In this document: one piece after another, positions 1 through 13,084 of the stretch
Position numbering within the stretch: position 1 is the first letter of the stretch
Layout: each line of letters begins with the position of its first letter
From: Gerris lacustris
Taxonomy: Eukaryota; Arthropoda; Insecta; Hemiptera; Gerridae
DNA length: 64,000 nucleotides
NCBI GenBank assembly: GCA_951217055.1
Contig: OX578284.1
Location: forward strand, 40,637,467-40,701,466
Reading direction: 5' to 3'
The notes under the pieces: model-generated
Databases searched by the model: none
What the model saw: the letters and a program-made list of their open reading frames with translations, nothing else
Told to the model about the DNA's origin: nothing
Position numbers and translations under genes: made by a program

Positions 1-960
1 GCTTCAATAAAAAAATATAGCAACCCTAAAAAGCCCAATTTCAAAAAAGAAATTAATCTACATCTTTGAAAAGATTTATCTAAGGTGACTTATTTTATTT
101 TTATTGACTAATTTTCTTTGAATTCCTTGATAAGGATTTTCACCGTTTCTGGGCCATATTTTTCAGCTCTCCCCCAGATCTTGTAATTAGGTAAATTACT
201 CGTTGCGTTCTTGATACTTCAGTGATTCGTCAATATGCCAAAAAATAAAGATCGAAATTTTCTGACATGTAGGCAGTAAAGCAGTTTAATTCAATTCATC
301 GAAATTAGTTCGTTAATGTTAAAATCGAAAATTATGACCTTGTACAATAGTTTTCAAAATATGCGTTTTATAAAGTGCGGTTTATAAATGCGTTTCATAT
401 CATAAAGAGCATTTATTTATATATATTATTTATATATTATTTATATATATTAACACTGTACAAGGGTGAAATAGTTGATAAACTAATACAGTATATAGCT
501 AATAAAATTATAATTAAGATATCGGTATGTGAAAAAGAAAAAAAAACATGCCAATTACACCATTTCATATTCCAGCTAGTTAACTGCAAGATAATAAAAC
601 ATATTATTTATGTGCTAAAAAATAATTATTATTTTCATCATAATAACATCTTGAATATTTTTAAATACAAATGATTACCATCCTATAAACAAAGTTAAAA
701 CTTGTTAGTTTAGAAGTAATAAAAGGAGAACTTTGCTTAAAAAACACATTAAAGATAATGCAAATAATAATAAAAACAGCATAATCCCCAAAGAGAAGAT
801 CATAAACCATAAGAAAACAACCATATTGTATAAAAAATAACCATAATGAAACCGCGGCCATTATTGATTCACCATACTTCATTATGGAAATAACTGAACC
901 GAATATAAATAAATATACGGCTATTATTTATTTATGATATATACATATAAATATGTATTT
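1..960. other. AT-rich DNA, nothing recognised
   Basis: No repeat unit, RNA gene or transposon motif is recognised here. The short open frames at 375-674 (+) and 661-882 (-) are rich in Ile, Tyr, Lys and Asn, as expected from AT-rich non-coding DNA, and show no domain. Confidence 0.6.
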
Positions 961-973
961 TTTAATCAAACCA

Positions 974-1472
<499 letters not shown>

Positions 1473-1479
1473 TTTTAAC

Positions 1480-2105
1480 ATATTATTATTCATGAAAGGT
1501 CGATAATTTGTTAAATTTGTTTAGAAACTACGTGTGATTATTATTTCGACGGTCGATATGGATAATTAGTTAATTTTTAAATGTTTCAAATGTTACAGGA
1601 CAAACCTGGGTGTAAAGGAATAATTATGCTTATATTTTAGAATCTATAGTACGTGGAAATAGGCATGCAAATATAAATTATTATAAATATACCATGCATT
1701 GTTTTTTTTCGTTTTTATATTATGTGTTGTATTCTTATTTTATTGTGTTAGCTTGGGTTGAAATTATAATTTTGTAAATATTAACACGTGCTATAATCTG
1801 AACGGCTGAAATAAGAATGTAATTAGATCCTGTAAATTTACAGGATGATAAACGGTTTGAGTTTTTAAATGTGGTTTAATTATAGTTAAATTTCTGACCT
1901 CAAGTCTCGGGTGAACAGGGTGGTGCGGACGTAGTAAGATCGCAGTTCGTAGTGGACTGTAATTGGGGGGGGGGGGGGGAGTCAAGCTAAGAAAATGTCA
2001 CTACTGCTCCTGACATAAAATTATCATTTATTAGCCTTAAAACTAAACTATTAATTTTAGGTTCTGAACAACGTAATGTAGGCTATAAAGCGTAAGTTTT
2101 CGCGA
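1480..2105. other. Unassigned AT-rich DNA with a G homopolymer
   Basis: Nothing gene-like is seen. A run of about 16 G lies near 1964-1979. The Pro-rich minus-strand frame over it comes from this run. Confidence 0.6.
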
Positions 2106-2108
2106 AAA

Positions 2109-3352
2109 GATTGTAGGGGAGACCGAGGCACGTTGGCCATAGGGGTAGTTTTTGCCCAGCGGCTTTATTAGTCCTAAAGGCCGTCAGAATGCGCCGCGAA
2201 TCATACTGCGTGTCGGCAGACTTGTCGCCCTTCTCCTCCGCGACTTTCAGTTCACTTACTGTGATTTGCCCGGAGTGATGCCAGATTTCGATTTCGTTGT
2301 CCTTCTAGTAATTTTTCTTGAGTTCAATTAAATTGATATATTTCTCTGCAAACACCGATCACAGAAGTAGGTAAGTAATTTATCGTAACCTCCTTAAGAA
2401 TGGGTGCTTTTAGAGTGAAAACTAAACGGAAATGCTGAATAGTTTTTTCTAAAACTTAAAAAATATTTCAAACATGGCAATGGGGCAGGTCGGCCCTCAT
2501 GCTTCGGGGCACGAACGTGCCCCGACGCTTGCTGTTACAAAATTATACTTATTTTGATATTAGCACACTTTAATGCTAGTGCGTTTTCAAACACATTTAA
2601 TTTATATTTAAATTGCAAATACCAGATTGATGTTTAAATATAGAAAACGACAGCTAACTTATATATTTGTCTACATGTACCTAGTTGTTTTTTTTCAGCA
2701 GTTGCCATGGTTCGCAACTATAAAAGAAAAACGAAAAAAAAGATGCCTGACAGAATTGTCGCACGTCGAGGTTTCCGTCAAATTGGACGTGTGACCTTAG
2801 CAGAACGTGGTTCCTTAGTTACAATGACATTGGCAGTGAGTGCAACCGGGAACAGTGTACCCCCTTTCTTTGTATTTCCAAGGCTTAACTACAAATAACA
2901 TTTCGTTCGAGATGGCCCTGCTGGATGTTCTGGCGATGCTCACCCATCAGGATGGATGACGGAAAATGGGTTTTTGAAATATATGAAACATTTTGTTGGA
3001 AACGTCCATTGCTCTAAAGATAACTCGTGCCTTGTTTTAGTAGATAACCGTAGTTCTCATTTGTCATCAGACGTTTTAGACTATTGCAAAGAAAATGGAA
3101 TCACAATGTTATCCTTTCCAGCACATTGTAGCCATAAGCTGCAACCCTTGGATCGAAGTGTTTACGGCCCGTTTCGTTTAAGAAATACGTGAATTCAGCT
3201 TTTGACAGTTGGGGGACAACAAACAGACGTCCAATGACAATTTACGACATACCTGATACCGTGGAAACTGTCCTTCCACACGCAATATACCCAGTAAACA
3301 TAACAGCAGGTTTCCAGGTTACTGGAATATGTCCTTTTAATAGGATTCTTTA
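2109..3352 (+). pseudogene. pogo-type DDE transposase remnant
   Basis: The conceptual protein from 2707 onward resembles the catalytic domain of pogo/Tigger-type (DDE_1) transposases of the Tc1/mariner superfamily, which act in the nucleus. Visible blocks are a GNSVPPFFVFPR segment, the VLVDNRSSHLS block holding an acidic catalytic Asp, and the downstream SHKLQPLDRSVYGPF block with another Asp. The frame is the same before and after an in-frame TAA at 2896-2898, so that is a nonsense mutation. A frameshift near 3180 leads into a further readable stretch ending at TAA near 3350-3352. The N-terminal DNA-binding part is missing. Coding starts just after a pyrimidine tract and CAG (about 2691-2702), which could be an old splice acceptor. 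A sequence at 2113-2135 may be the remnant left end, but no matching right end is seen. Confidence 0.82.
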
Positions 3353-4371
3353 ATAGTTCGTAACGTTGGGATTCACAAAATCTTAAGAATGATTATAACG
3401 GGTTCGAAACGTTGGGATTCACAAAATCTTTGACACGGTGTCCTTCCGGTAGATCTATATTTATTATACTGTTCGCGGAAATCTACGCTGTATAGAATTA
3501 GCTCTTATTGCATTCTTCAATCAGTTGCAAATGATTGGTCATCATGAGCTCTTTTAAGAATTAATCAAATAATGGGTTCGAAACGTCGGTATTAAAAAAA
3601 TCTCTGAAGCCATTTTCATCCAGAAAGATCTAGATTTACAATATCATACAGGCTGTTGCAAGAAGACAAGGCGGAGAGATCAGCCTCTTTAGAAATAATA
3701 CTCTATTGGATTCATCATCGTAAAATATGTTTTACTCTCAAGGATTTTCGTTGTATCCGAGATTTTACGGAATCTATTTCTATACTTAATATGGTTGAGA
3801 AGATGATGCAAGCAAACGTGATATTCTATTGAAAAAAAAATGTTAAATACAATATGCAATAAAGATACTAAAAGAAAATATGTTAATTTAAATAGGTTAC
3901 ACGTTATATAATTGAGACATTTAGAAAGGAATAAATATAATGACATATTATTATACATGTCTGTCTGTTCATAAGGTATAACAATGTCTCGCAGTTGAAT
4001 TAAGTACACTAATTATATACCTGAGAAGGGACTTACAGTTATGTTTAAAAGTAACCAACATTTCTTTGATTGTTATGACAAATATTTTTCTTAATCTGGT
4101 TTAAGTGAAAGGAATTGAAATGAAAAACATATACGTCAATGTTAATTATAAATAATTACAGATATAAGAAGTTCGTTCCAGCTTTATGCCCTACGTCCCG
4201 TTTATTGGATCGAAGAAAATAAGCCTAGTAAGTCATAGTTCTTTTCACTCATTAATTTATGATTATATTGCATTGCTAGCTTTAAAGTTCTCTATCACAC
4301 ATCAAATATTAGTTTCATGTTTACTTTGTATAACGCATCAAAATTAATTATAATTATTTCTGATTAAGAAA
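3353..4371. repeat. Unassigned DNA with a short degenerate direct repeat
   Basis: A motif beginning TTCGTAACGTTGGGATTC recurs at about 3357, 3404 and, more diverged, 3573, each copy followed by AAAATCT-like sequence. Two of the copies lead into related sequence containing AGATCTA. The rest of the interval is featureless AT-rich DNA. Confidence 0.5.
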
Positions 4372-4375
4372 TATA

Positions 4376-4826
4376 GTCCAGGAGATACGGCTACGTTCGT
4401 CTGCGGGACGTATAGCTTGGCAATAGGCATTTTAAAAATACAAACCGATGTAGAGCGGCCATGTCCCACCAATTATGGTGGACAATGTGATTTTCATGAT
4501 CCTAAGTACAAAATTAGATAGTTGACCGAAAATCAAGTTGTTGTTTGTTTGTCCCTTGGTCCCCTATCAAGGCTAACTATCATTAACTTGATTTTAGGAT
4601 CTACTAACTAATTTTGCAGATTACCCAATCAAATTGTCCACCATAACTGACGGGACATGGCCCCTCTCCATCGGTTTGTTTTTTCAAATGCCTATTGCCA
4701 ATAAGCTATGTCCCGCAGACGAACTTAGCCGACCACATATCCTTAAAAGACACTATAAGATTAACTTATACACAAAATTCTAGCTTGATGTTGGTCAGAC
4801 ACTTTATTGCACGCTATCTCCTGGAC
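4376..4826. mobile_element. Fold-back MITE with TA flanks
   Basis: The ends are perfect inverted repeats (GTCCAGGAGAT at 4376 and ATCTCCTGGAC ending at 4826), flanked on both sides by TATA, consistent with TA target duplication. The inverted similarity continues inward: CGTTCGTCTGCGGGAC near 4396 matches its complement near 4718, and GCCATGTCCCACCA near 4458 matches near 4650. No coding capacity is seen. It appears to have inserted into a copy of dispersed repeat R, whose sequence resumes at 4831 (GTTCCTGAGAA). A truncated copy lies at 60547-60671. TA flanks suggest mobilisation by a Tc1/mariner-like transposase. Confidence 0.85.
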
Positions 4827-4830
4827 TATA

Positions 4831-4960
4831 GTTCCTGAGAATATAGCTATAATTGCAAAGGGAGAGAGCCAGGGTTCGATTCCCCACCGGGTTGGAGTTA
4901 TTTTTATAGTAAATTTTGATAAAAAGTTCAGGTTTACTCTGATGATATACTATAAATTCC
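4831..4960 (+). repeat. Dispersed repeat R, 3' fragment
   Basis: Matches the 3' part of the long copy at 39950-40535, including the GGGTTCGATTCCCC block (which resembles a tRNA B box) followed by TTTTTATAGTAAATTTTGAT-like sequence. Confidence 0.7.
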
Positions 4961-5309
4961 GATGACATATGACATAAATTAGGGTCTTATTACCCTTATA
5001 TGACGGGAGATAAAAAGAGCTTAAATGACAGGTGATAAACGGAGCTAATGATGAAAATATCTGCCAGTTAAGGTGAACTTTTTAGACAGGGCAAATGAAA
5101 TCATATATTTGGACAATGCTGAGATTTTCTGTGGAACTTACATGGGAAGATTAAAATTAATTAGTGAATTGCCAACATAAATCAGTTAAAGTCTTAATAG
5201 ACTGGTTAACGGTTCATCATCAGTTTCGTATGATTAAGTTTTAATAAATTGAAGTTGTTAGTGCTGCTGTGGTATCAGCGTCTTGAAAGGTGTTGATGTC
5301 AACGTTTCG

Positions 5310-5582
5310 CTTCCTGTGGTCATGTGGCTTAAGTCACTTGGCATGTCTGCTTCGCCCACCAATTATCGAGGGCAACTCGAGTTTGCCACGATGCTCTGAT
5401 TTACAAGGCTCACTGATGATTACAACATATTCTACTCATTGGAACATTGTACAGGGGTGTAATGTGTTGCTGGAACTCTCTACCGCGGAGAGAGTAAAAA
5501 ATGGACCAATAAGGGTCTAATTGCTAGGTTCGGACAAGTGGTTTATCCTCGCCCTCTAACTACTATCACTAAGCACTAAGCA
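5310..5582 (+). mobile_element. tRNA-derived SINE copy
   Basis: Matches the copy at 33811-34112 over most of its length. Shared blocks are a GTGGCTTAAGTCAC-like head, GCTCTGATTTACAAGGCTCA, GGAACTCTCTACCGCGG and TTGCTAGGTTCGGACAAGTGG. The B-box region is more diverged here than in the other copy. No protein is encoded; the open frame 5290-5520 lies within this repeat. Confidence 0.75.
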
Positions 5583-6039
5583 AGTAACGAAGTCGTTGTT
5601 AGGTACTTACTTAGAACAACATGATCTTCCCTGAATATGGCCGTTGGGTGCCAATTGTCGGGACATACAACCTTTAAGACGCAGTAACATTCGCAACTCC
5701 CAAATAAACTCATCCGCTTTAATACATTTTGCGATCTTTAACACTTCATAGTAGTGTCGTGTCGGTGTTGGTCTTGGGCAAATAACGTCCTGGGCATTGG
5801 TAATTTGAACATGCGTACCAAATTTCAACTAAATTGGTTTTTACTCACGTTATCGTCATCATTCGATTTCGTGACGGTCGTTTTCTTCGGATTCACTACT
5901 GGGCTCCAGGCGCTGTAACGTGCCATAAGGAACTTCGTTCCAAAAACCGGTAATATGCACATTAATATACTAAAGTTAAATCTTATAATTAACATGTTTA
6001 TGAAATGATCAACAGGTGGATCATATATTTTTACGATAA

Positions 6040-6175
6040 ATCGTAAAAATATAGCGACAACAGTTCCGACGATTTTTATTTAAAAAATGCTAAAATGTAG
6101 TCAATATGCGAATTTAATCATAAAATTCGCATTCCTGGGAAAAATCTTGTTTCAGAGATATTGAAATAATAAATT
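6040..6175 (+). repeat. Dispersed repeat R, internal fragment
   Basis: Shares the CAGTTCCGACGATTTTTATT block, the AAATGTAGTC block and the CCTGGGAAAAATCT block with the long copy at 39950-40535, with many substitutions. Confidence 0.65.
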
Positions 6176-6299
6176 TACCCTCTGGAATGGAACCTTGTTT
6201 AATGTTTAATAATAAATAAATTATATGAGATATTATATAGGATCTAAATTCATTATCTCTAAGTATATCAGGAATTTCTTTCTCGGATCGATTTCTTTT

Positions 6300-6740
6300 T
6301 ATTTATCATTCTTCTTATCATTAATATGTTATTTTTATTTCCTTTATTTATTTAATCCTTTTAATTGTTATTAATCTGTTGTTTATCCTTTATTTAATTT
6401 ATTATTCCATCTAATTATTTTTAATCTTTGTTGTTTTTTCCTTTATTTAATCCTTCTAATTATTATTAAGCTGTTGTTTTATCCTTTATTTAATTTATTT
6501 ATCCATTCAATTATTTGTAATCTTTGTTATTTTTCCTTATTTACTTATGTTATCCTTCTAATTATTATTAATCTGTTGTGTTTTCCTTTATTAATTTTTG
6601 TAATCCTTCTAATTATTTTCAATCTTTTTTTATCTTTATTTAATTACCTAATCCTTCTAATTATTATTAATCTGTTGTTTTCTTCCTTTATTTAATTTTC
6701 TAATCCTTCAAATTATTATTAATTTGTGTAGATTCTTTTA
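6300..6740. repeat. T-rich minisatellite, period about 50 bp
   Basis: Degenerate units of the type TTATTAATCTGTTGTTTTCCTT followed by ATTTAATTTATTAATCCTTC recur about every 50 bp for seven to nine copies. The Leu/Ile/Phe-rich frame at 6474-6695 is a product of this array. Confidence 0.85.
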
Positions 6741-6744
6741 AAAG

Positions 6745-7920
6745 TTGATAAATGGAAAGAAACTTAAATAATTCTTTTCACAACCAATAGAGGTTAGATT
6801 TTTTTAAACGAAGTTATTTATGAGAAGGAATTAACACTAAGTAAGAAAGAAGATGTTTAGTATATTATTGTTGTTTATATGAAGTGGAAGGTGTAGCTGT
6901 TTAGTAAGCTATATTAGAGATGTTTTGACTGAGTGATTGACTTGTTTCAGAGAGACAGTGTTGTTAGAGATATCAATCACTCCTGGTTGTCTTGCCTTGC
7001 CTCGAGCCATCTCCAATCCTTTTAGTTTCCTAATTATATACATACCAACATCTTCTCTGACAAGTTTATCCGTTCTTTTCAATCACTTAGACAGCTCTGT
7101 TCTTATAAAAAACACTCCACTACTTTATGACCTCATATTACAATTTTATACTTTCTTCCTTTTTTTTAATTAATTTAGTTTATCTCTTTTTAAATTTACG
7201 CCATCTTTTTTTTTTGTTGCCAAAACTACTCTTTAGATTCAGGGTGAATATGAGCGGTATATTAAATAGAATGAAAGGGGCGTGATAGCAGAAAAAATTA
7301 TATTTTGAGATTATGTTTCAATAGTTTTTATAATTTTTATTTTTTACTCCCTGTCAAAAGTATTGCAACACCTACCCCTTTTGTAGAAATCTTTAGTAAT
7401 CGATCACCTAAATATAACTTGAAATTTTGAGTTATTACAGTTGAAAATACAAATGTATCCCGTTGTAAAACCAGCTTAGGTAATTAGAACAATTCGGTTC
7501 CTCTGATGCTAAAGTTAGTTCTTGTTAACAAAACCCTAGATATCATTAAACCTAGTTTTGTTTTGTAAACAACTTTTTAGATTCTTTCATGCTTTTGTAT
7601 AACTTTCCCCATGTCTAATTTTCATGAGAAATTATGCGTTTTCTACTTTTTTTTTTAAAAAAAAACGTGAAAGACACGCTAGGTCAAATGAGTCTTTACG
7701 TAAATTTTCAGGGTTGCGGAAATGAAATTTGCCGCGTCTTGTCATTGGAAAAGTGGAAACCGTTATATGTTTCAGGGTGGGAAAACAAACGGAGAAACAG
7801 GTAGGTAAGGACGTATTAGCCATACTCTGCATACCTTCAGCCACAGTCGTTTTATGTTTATCGCCCCCTGTAAATAGTGTTATTGCAATAAATAATAAGT
7901 AAATCATTGCTCAAGTTGAG
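6745..7920. other. Unassigned DNA
   Basis: No gene or repeat is recognised. The stretch 6940-7180 is pyrimidine-rich on the plus strand. The small frames here (6937-7173 and 7632-7907) have no recognisable domain. Confidence 0.5.
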
Positions 7921-7924
7921 CTTA

Positions 7925-8690
7925 TGGAAGAGCATAGGGGATAAGAGAAGTGATGCTTACAAGGATTGATTAGAGAGGGAGAAAGCTGGGTAATGATTGC
8001 CAAGGAACTGAATCCTCAAGGAATTTGTAAGGAGCTCTCCAAAGATTTTATGGAAGAATAGAGTGGAGAGGGAGAAATCTGGGTAATGATTGCCAAGGAA
8101 CTGAATTCCCAAGGAATTTTTAAGGAGCTCTCCAAAGATTTTATGGAAGAATAAAGTGGAGAGGGAGAAATCTGGGTAATGATTGCCAAGGAACTGAATT
8201 CCCTAGGAATTTGTAAGGAGCTCTCCAAAGATTTTATGGAAGAATAGAGTGGAGAGGGAGAAATCTGGGTAATGATTGCCAAGGAACTGAATTCCCAAGG
8301 AATTTGTAAGGAGCTCTCCAAAGATTTTATGGAAGAATAAAGTGGAGAGGGAGAAATCTGGGTAATGATTGCCAAGGAACTGAATTCCCTAGGAATTTGT
8401 AAGGAGCTCTCCAAAGATTTTATGGAAGAATAGAGTGGAGAGGGAGAAATCTGGGTAATGATTGCCAAGGAACTGAATTCCCAAGGAATTTGTAAGGAGA
8501 TCCAAAGATCTTATGGAAGAATCGAGTGGAGAGGGAGAAATCTGGGTAATGATTCCCAAGGAACTGAATTCCCAAGGAATTTGTAAGGAGCTATCCAAAG
8601 ATCTTATGGAAGGATAGAGTGGAGAGGGAGAAATCTGGGTAGTAATAATTGCCAAGGAATTCGTGAGGAGCCCTCCAAACAAATTAAGCG
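7925..8690. repeat. 93-bp minisatellite, about 8 copies
   Basis: AGTGGAGAGGGAGAAATCTG recurs at 8062, 8155, 8248, 8341, 8434, 8525 and 8618, with a more diverged first unit near 7968. The spacing is 93 bp except for one 91-bp unit. Because 93 is a multiple of three, the minus strand stays open (8016-8468 and 8389-8697), giving a 31-residue repeat (AIITQISPSPLYSSIKSLES type). There is no promoter or homology to support expression, so I treat the frames as repeat products. Confidence 0.95.
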
Positions 8691-8699
8691 AAATCAAAC

Positions 8700-10255
8700 A
8701 GCAACAGAAATTGTCGCTAACTGCAAAATAAATGCTTCTTCCATGTCTGAACGCTATAGAAGAACTAAATTTACAAAGCTTGTAGAAGAGGTAGAAGTTT
8801 GGGAAACCGCCCCTTGATATGGCATAAACAAAGTTGCGGAAACCATGTTATGAAAACGCTTGTTTTCCATTTTTCAAAAAATAACCATAATATTATATAT
8901 CATGGGACTATGTAATATTTCCTTCTACATTTCACTAGAATAATGTTGAAGTAAATATTCTACTGTAAAAAAATGTCAGTTGAACTCCTATCCTTACAAA
9001 AGGTTGATGTAACTTAAAACAAACATGACTTTATCTACTTCAATGATCAATGAAGTGCACTTAGCGCTAGAAGAAAAAGATCTTAATTTAATTATATACT
9101 GCTACCGGTACTCAGGTAAATTACCATAATGGCTACCTGTTTTAACTACAGGAGAAAAATACCTGTTTACTAGCACAATAAAACATTTACAGGTTTTGGA
9201 TTTCATCCTGTTTGAAGTGGAAACCGCTGTTTACTTTTCTTTATTTGGATATCCATATAAGTTTTAGTTTTTACAGTGGTGGAGTTTTGAAGTATCCTTT
9301 TTTAGTTTTACAAATATTCTAACTTTTTTTAATGCCACTGGGCTTTAAAAATTGTTTACTTGAAGAATTGTGTGTATCTTTCATTTTGTTAAATGCTTCT
9401 GTCTATTTAAAATATGACGCCATATTACATTTGTTGACCAACAGAAATCCTTCAATTGTCATGAGAATTGTCTGATGGAGCATTTATCCCTTTGCACATT
9501 GCACAGGCTTTTTATGATTTGTTATTTTTTTTTATATATGAATCTAATTTATGGCCTATGTTTACACAGAAGAAAATAGGGAAATAATCGCAACTTTACA
9601 TCTTTTTAACATAATTGCCCCCATCCTCCTACATTTCCGTATATATACTAAATACATAAAATCGGTATATATTATCTCATGACTACTAATAGACATTTTT
9701 AGACTTATCTTTATCAAACTTAGTGAATAAGATAATTATGATGGTGCAAACAAATTTTCGGTCCTAACGAGTTTTTTGTACAGACAATTGATTTTATAAT
9801 AAATGGTTTTTAAGGCCGAAACAATATTGACAATAATTATTTAGTCCAATATTATGTCAAGAATAAATAATGAGTGTTTAAATTGTAGTTATTTGTTATA
9901 ATTGAAGTAAGCAAATGAAAGGAGCATTATAATATTGACATGTCTTAATTTCTCCTCTTCTCAATTTTGGATATCTCAATTATGCTAAATTTCCATTTCA
10001 TTAATATTCTGCGAATGTACTTACGCTTGGAAATTCAAATAACTAATGATAACATTAATGATCATTTAAAAGATTGGAAAAGAAATTTCATTTTGATATG
10101 TAGTTGATGATTTTTTTTTGTATTTGAAATATTCAAAGCCAATTTAAAAATCTGTGGTCATTTTAAATTATAAGATTGCGGTAGGTATTTGATTTCTAAT
10201 TCCTTACAAGGATTTTTCTGAATCTTTTAGTGATTTTTTTTTATTGGATTGGCTC
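8700..10255. other. AT-rich DNA, nothing recognised
   Basis: No open frame of note, RNA gene or clear repeat. It contains scattered ACCTGT/ACAGGT motifs near 9110-9205 without a regular period. Confidence 0.55.
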
Positions 10256-10389
10256 GGACAGGGATCAGAGTGACTTGTAGGTTTAATTAAAGCGACCTCA
10301 CACTCGGCAGGTTCTCGATTACACCTCTTGAAAAGAAAAAGAAGGCTATTATGCAGGTATTTAACAAGAAGGATGTTTAGTTGTCTGTT

Positions 10390-10935
10390 TAAGACGGAAG
10401 GTTGAGGGAAAGGATTGAGGATGACAGGAGGTAAAGGGACGTGGGACGTCCCAAGTCGTGGCTTCTTGAAGGTGTTTTAGTAATACAGTGAGAAGAGGAG
10501 CGGGCCGGAGCGGGGTGTGTGGTCCCCTGTGGAACACCTTCGGGCTACAGGCTCCAGATAGAGTAACTAAGAACTTCCCTCTCTCACTTCACCTTCTAAT
10601 AACGTTATGATTGTGAGTTATACACCCGACCGGAGAGAACCTCCTCCTTTACCCTATTCCAGGCGGCGGCCTTTTTCAACTTCTCTCCCCGTTCCTTTGA
10701 TGTTTCGCCGACACAGGCGTAGCATCTTCCCCGGCGGCTCGAGTCTCCCCCTTCTCTCTCCTTCAGCTCCAAACACTTCTTGACACCTTCCTTAACTCCC
10801 GAAGTCTTCTAACAGACACAAGGACACGTCCGACCTGGCAGGGGAATATTAACGGGCCCCTATTAGTCCTGTATCTATCCACCTCCGTCTAGATTCTCGC
10901 CTTCTATCTTCGCCACCCCTTTGAATCGTACAAGC
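10390..10935. other. GC-rich block in AT-rich surroundings
   Basis: Visibly richer in G+C than its flanks and strongly pyrimidine-biased on the plus strand in its right half. It includes GGGACGTGGGACGTCCC near 10437-10453, which holds a GGGACGTCCC palindrome, and several CpG-containing segments. No long open frame crosses it and I recognise no repeat family. It could be a promoter or untranslated exon of a host gene, or a transposon fragment from a differently composed family. Confidence 0.45.
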
Positions 10936-10939
10936 ACCT

Positions 10940-11460
10940 CTCATCTCTTTGATATCTTCTCTCTCATTTCGCGTCTGACTTATTATAAAGATAAAAAAAA
11001 GAATGATCTATCCTTCATCCTAACACTAATCATTCCTCCGATCTACGAACTCACAAATATAATAATTATACTTTTTTAACTTTATATACATTTTTTTATT
11101 TGTATCTACTCTTCATATTTCATTATAAAGACTTGGAAATAATAATCCTCATTACTGCCATATCTTGTACTTGAATATATATTTAATTTCCTGATCAATT
11201 TATGACTAATTTACAATCATTACTTGGTATTAATGCTCGCTATACCTACTTCTACTTCAACTCTAATTCAACTTTATTTATATTATCATATTATTTAAAA
11301 TAACAAGTATACAATTGTTAATAGTGAAATTTATTATATTTAGATAGTACTTTTGAATTCGCATCATCCCGCGCATTATATGCATCCTAGTTATATGTAA
11401 TATATAATATGCATATTTTTTAAAAAAAATAAACAGTTATTGGTGAATAAAAAATAAATA
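10940..11460. other. AT-rich DNA, nothing recognised
   Basis: No gene, RNA or repeat structure is seen. Confidence 0.55.
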
Positions 11461-11464
11461 AAAA

Positions 11465-11563
11465 ACCACAATAGCTAATGCAAAATACAGACTGGTTTAT
11501 ACCCCTTAAGTTGGCTATAATCAGTTAACTGATAATGGATAACATTATAATAGCTATTGTGGT
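11465..11563. mobile_element. 99-bp hairpin element (possible MITE)
   Basis: ACCACAATAGCT at 11465-11476 is the exact reverse complement of AGCTATTGTGGT at 11552-11563. The interior is non-coding. The size and terminal inverted repeats fit a small MITE, but no second copy or clear target duplication is seen in the window. Confidence 0.45.
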
Positions 11564-11569
11564 CTCTTT

Positions 11570-13080
11570 TAACAACAAAACTTATAATTTTTTTTATCTT
11601 TGAGTTTTATTCAAACTATGAATAAGTTCACAAAATCTCTGTGGATAGGACTAATTTTATATTATAAGTAAGTTCCACCAAATTATGGTGGAAAGAACTG
11701 ATTATTTATTATTAGTATGTTCCACAAAATTAATGTTGAAATAAATAAATTTACACAATGTTTTAGTACAATAGATGTCGAGATCTTAACCTAATTCTGT
11801 TTAGGATGTGAATAGTTAATAATAATATAAATAATAAATATAATAATAAATATATATATTTTACGATAATGTACAAAAAAGAACGTTTATCAAATATATA
11901 TTATAGTGAATAGTTAATTTTAAACCAAATTTTCACTGGTTAATTTTAGTAATTTCTTTTCTTATCACTTACGTGGATTTTTTTTAAATAAAAAAAATCA
12001 AAGATGGCTATTCAAAAGTGTCATAGGTTATTCGTTTGCTCTTTAATTTTCATTGGTCTATTCTCATGTTCACCTTACATTATATTTATTATCGAACTAG
12101 ACTGTACTCTATGATGTTGCGAGATAGGTACTCTTTGAATGCCATTCTTTCCAAAATCTAAGAATTAACTACGGTTCCTTTTGATTTTACACTTAACAAT
12201 GCATTGAAGCTGACCATAACAATAACTCCATTTTCCAACATTGATTACGTAAACATCTACGCAGCCTTCTTGTTTTTTTTGTGTTTTTTTTTTACCTTCA
12301 TAAAGATTTATTTTAGTTTTCAAAATGGATCTTAAAAAAAAAAAAATATGTGAGACTCACTCATTAATAGTGAAACTTAAGTTCTAGAAATAGTTTTATG
12401 TTCCCTCCTACATATTAATATAATAATATAAATATGTCTTATATATTATATAATTAGGAGTTTAAATCGTTCCTAGAAGAAGCACGGAACTCAAATCACA
12501 TATATCAAATCAAATTGCTCCACTTACATACTATGTTCATTAAATTCCCTGGTACCAGTGGAACTCTTTTCGACTTTCTTTGCCCTGCGAAGCGCGGGAG
12601 GGGAAAGGCCCTACCGCTGGAGACTGGATTGTACCACCTCCTATAGCTTTTTAACTCCCTGTTACACTTTTCTGAGTTTTTAAGCTAAAAGTAACGTAAC
12701 GTTTTTGACTTATGTTCCATAGCCTAAACATGTAAATGTCAATAAGAATTTGGTTGTTCCAAGATAAAAGAAAACACTAGAATTGATATTACTTAGATTT
12801 AATTAATAATTAAATAGCACAATAAACCTTCTTTAAGTAATGCATATTTTATAAATAGTTTTTTTAAATACGCTACATGCATATTTATTAACAAGAGCCT
12901 AATGCCGCCACAGGCAGATAACTTCTCAAAGAAACATAATTTCAATTAATAAAATATTTTCATACAATTTAGCGAATAATGAAGAAAAAACATGAAAACA
13001 ACATTTATATATATATATACTATATTATTATAATGTATATTATATTACGCTTATATTCCAATTTTGTATGTAGAAAAATC
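11570..13080. other. AT-rich DNA, nothing recognised
   Basis: No gene is found. A small hairpin (TTCCACCAAATTATGGTGGAA) lies near 11671-11691. A short GC-richer patch with GCGAAGCGCGGGAGGGG lies near 12586-12602. Neither could be assigned. Confidence 0.5.
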
Positions 13081-13084
13081 ACCT

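Noticed and set aside
7925..8690. CRISPR-like array
   Set aside because: Whole units repeat with no unique spacers, and this is eukaryotic DNA.
8016..8697. Repeat-protein-like minus-strand frames of 150 and 102 residues
   Set aside because: Fully explained by a 93-bp tandem repeat whose length is a multiple of three; no other sign of a gene.
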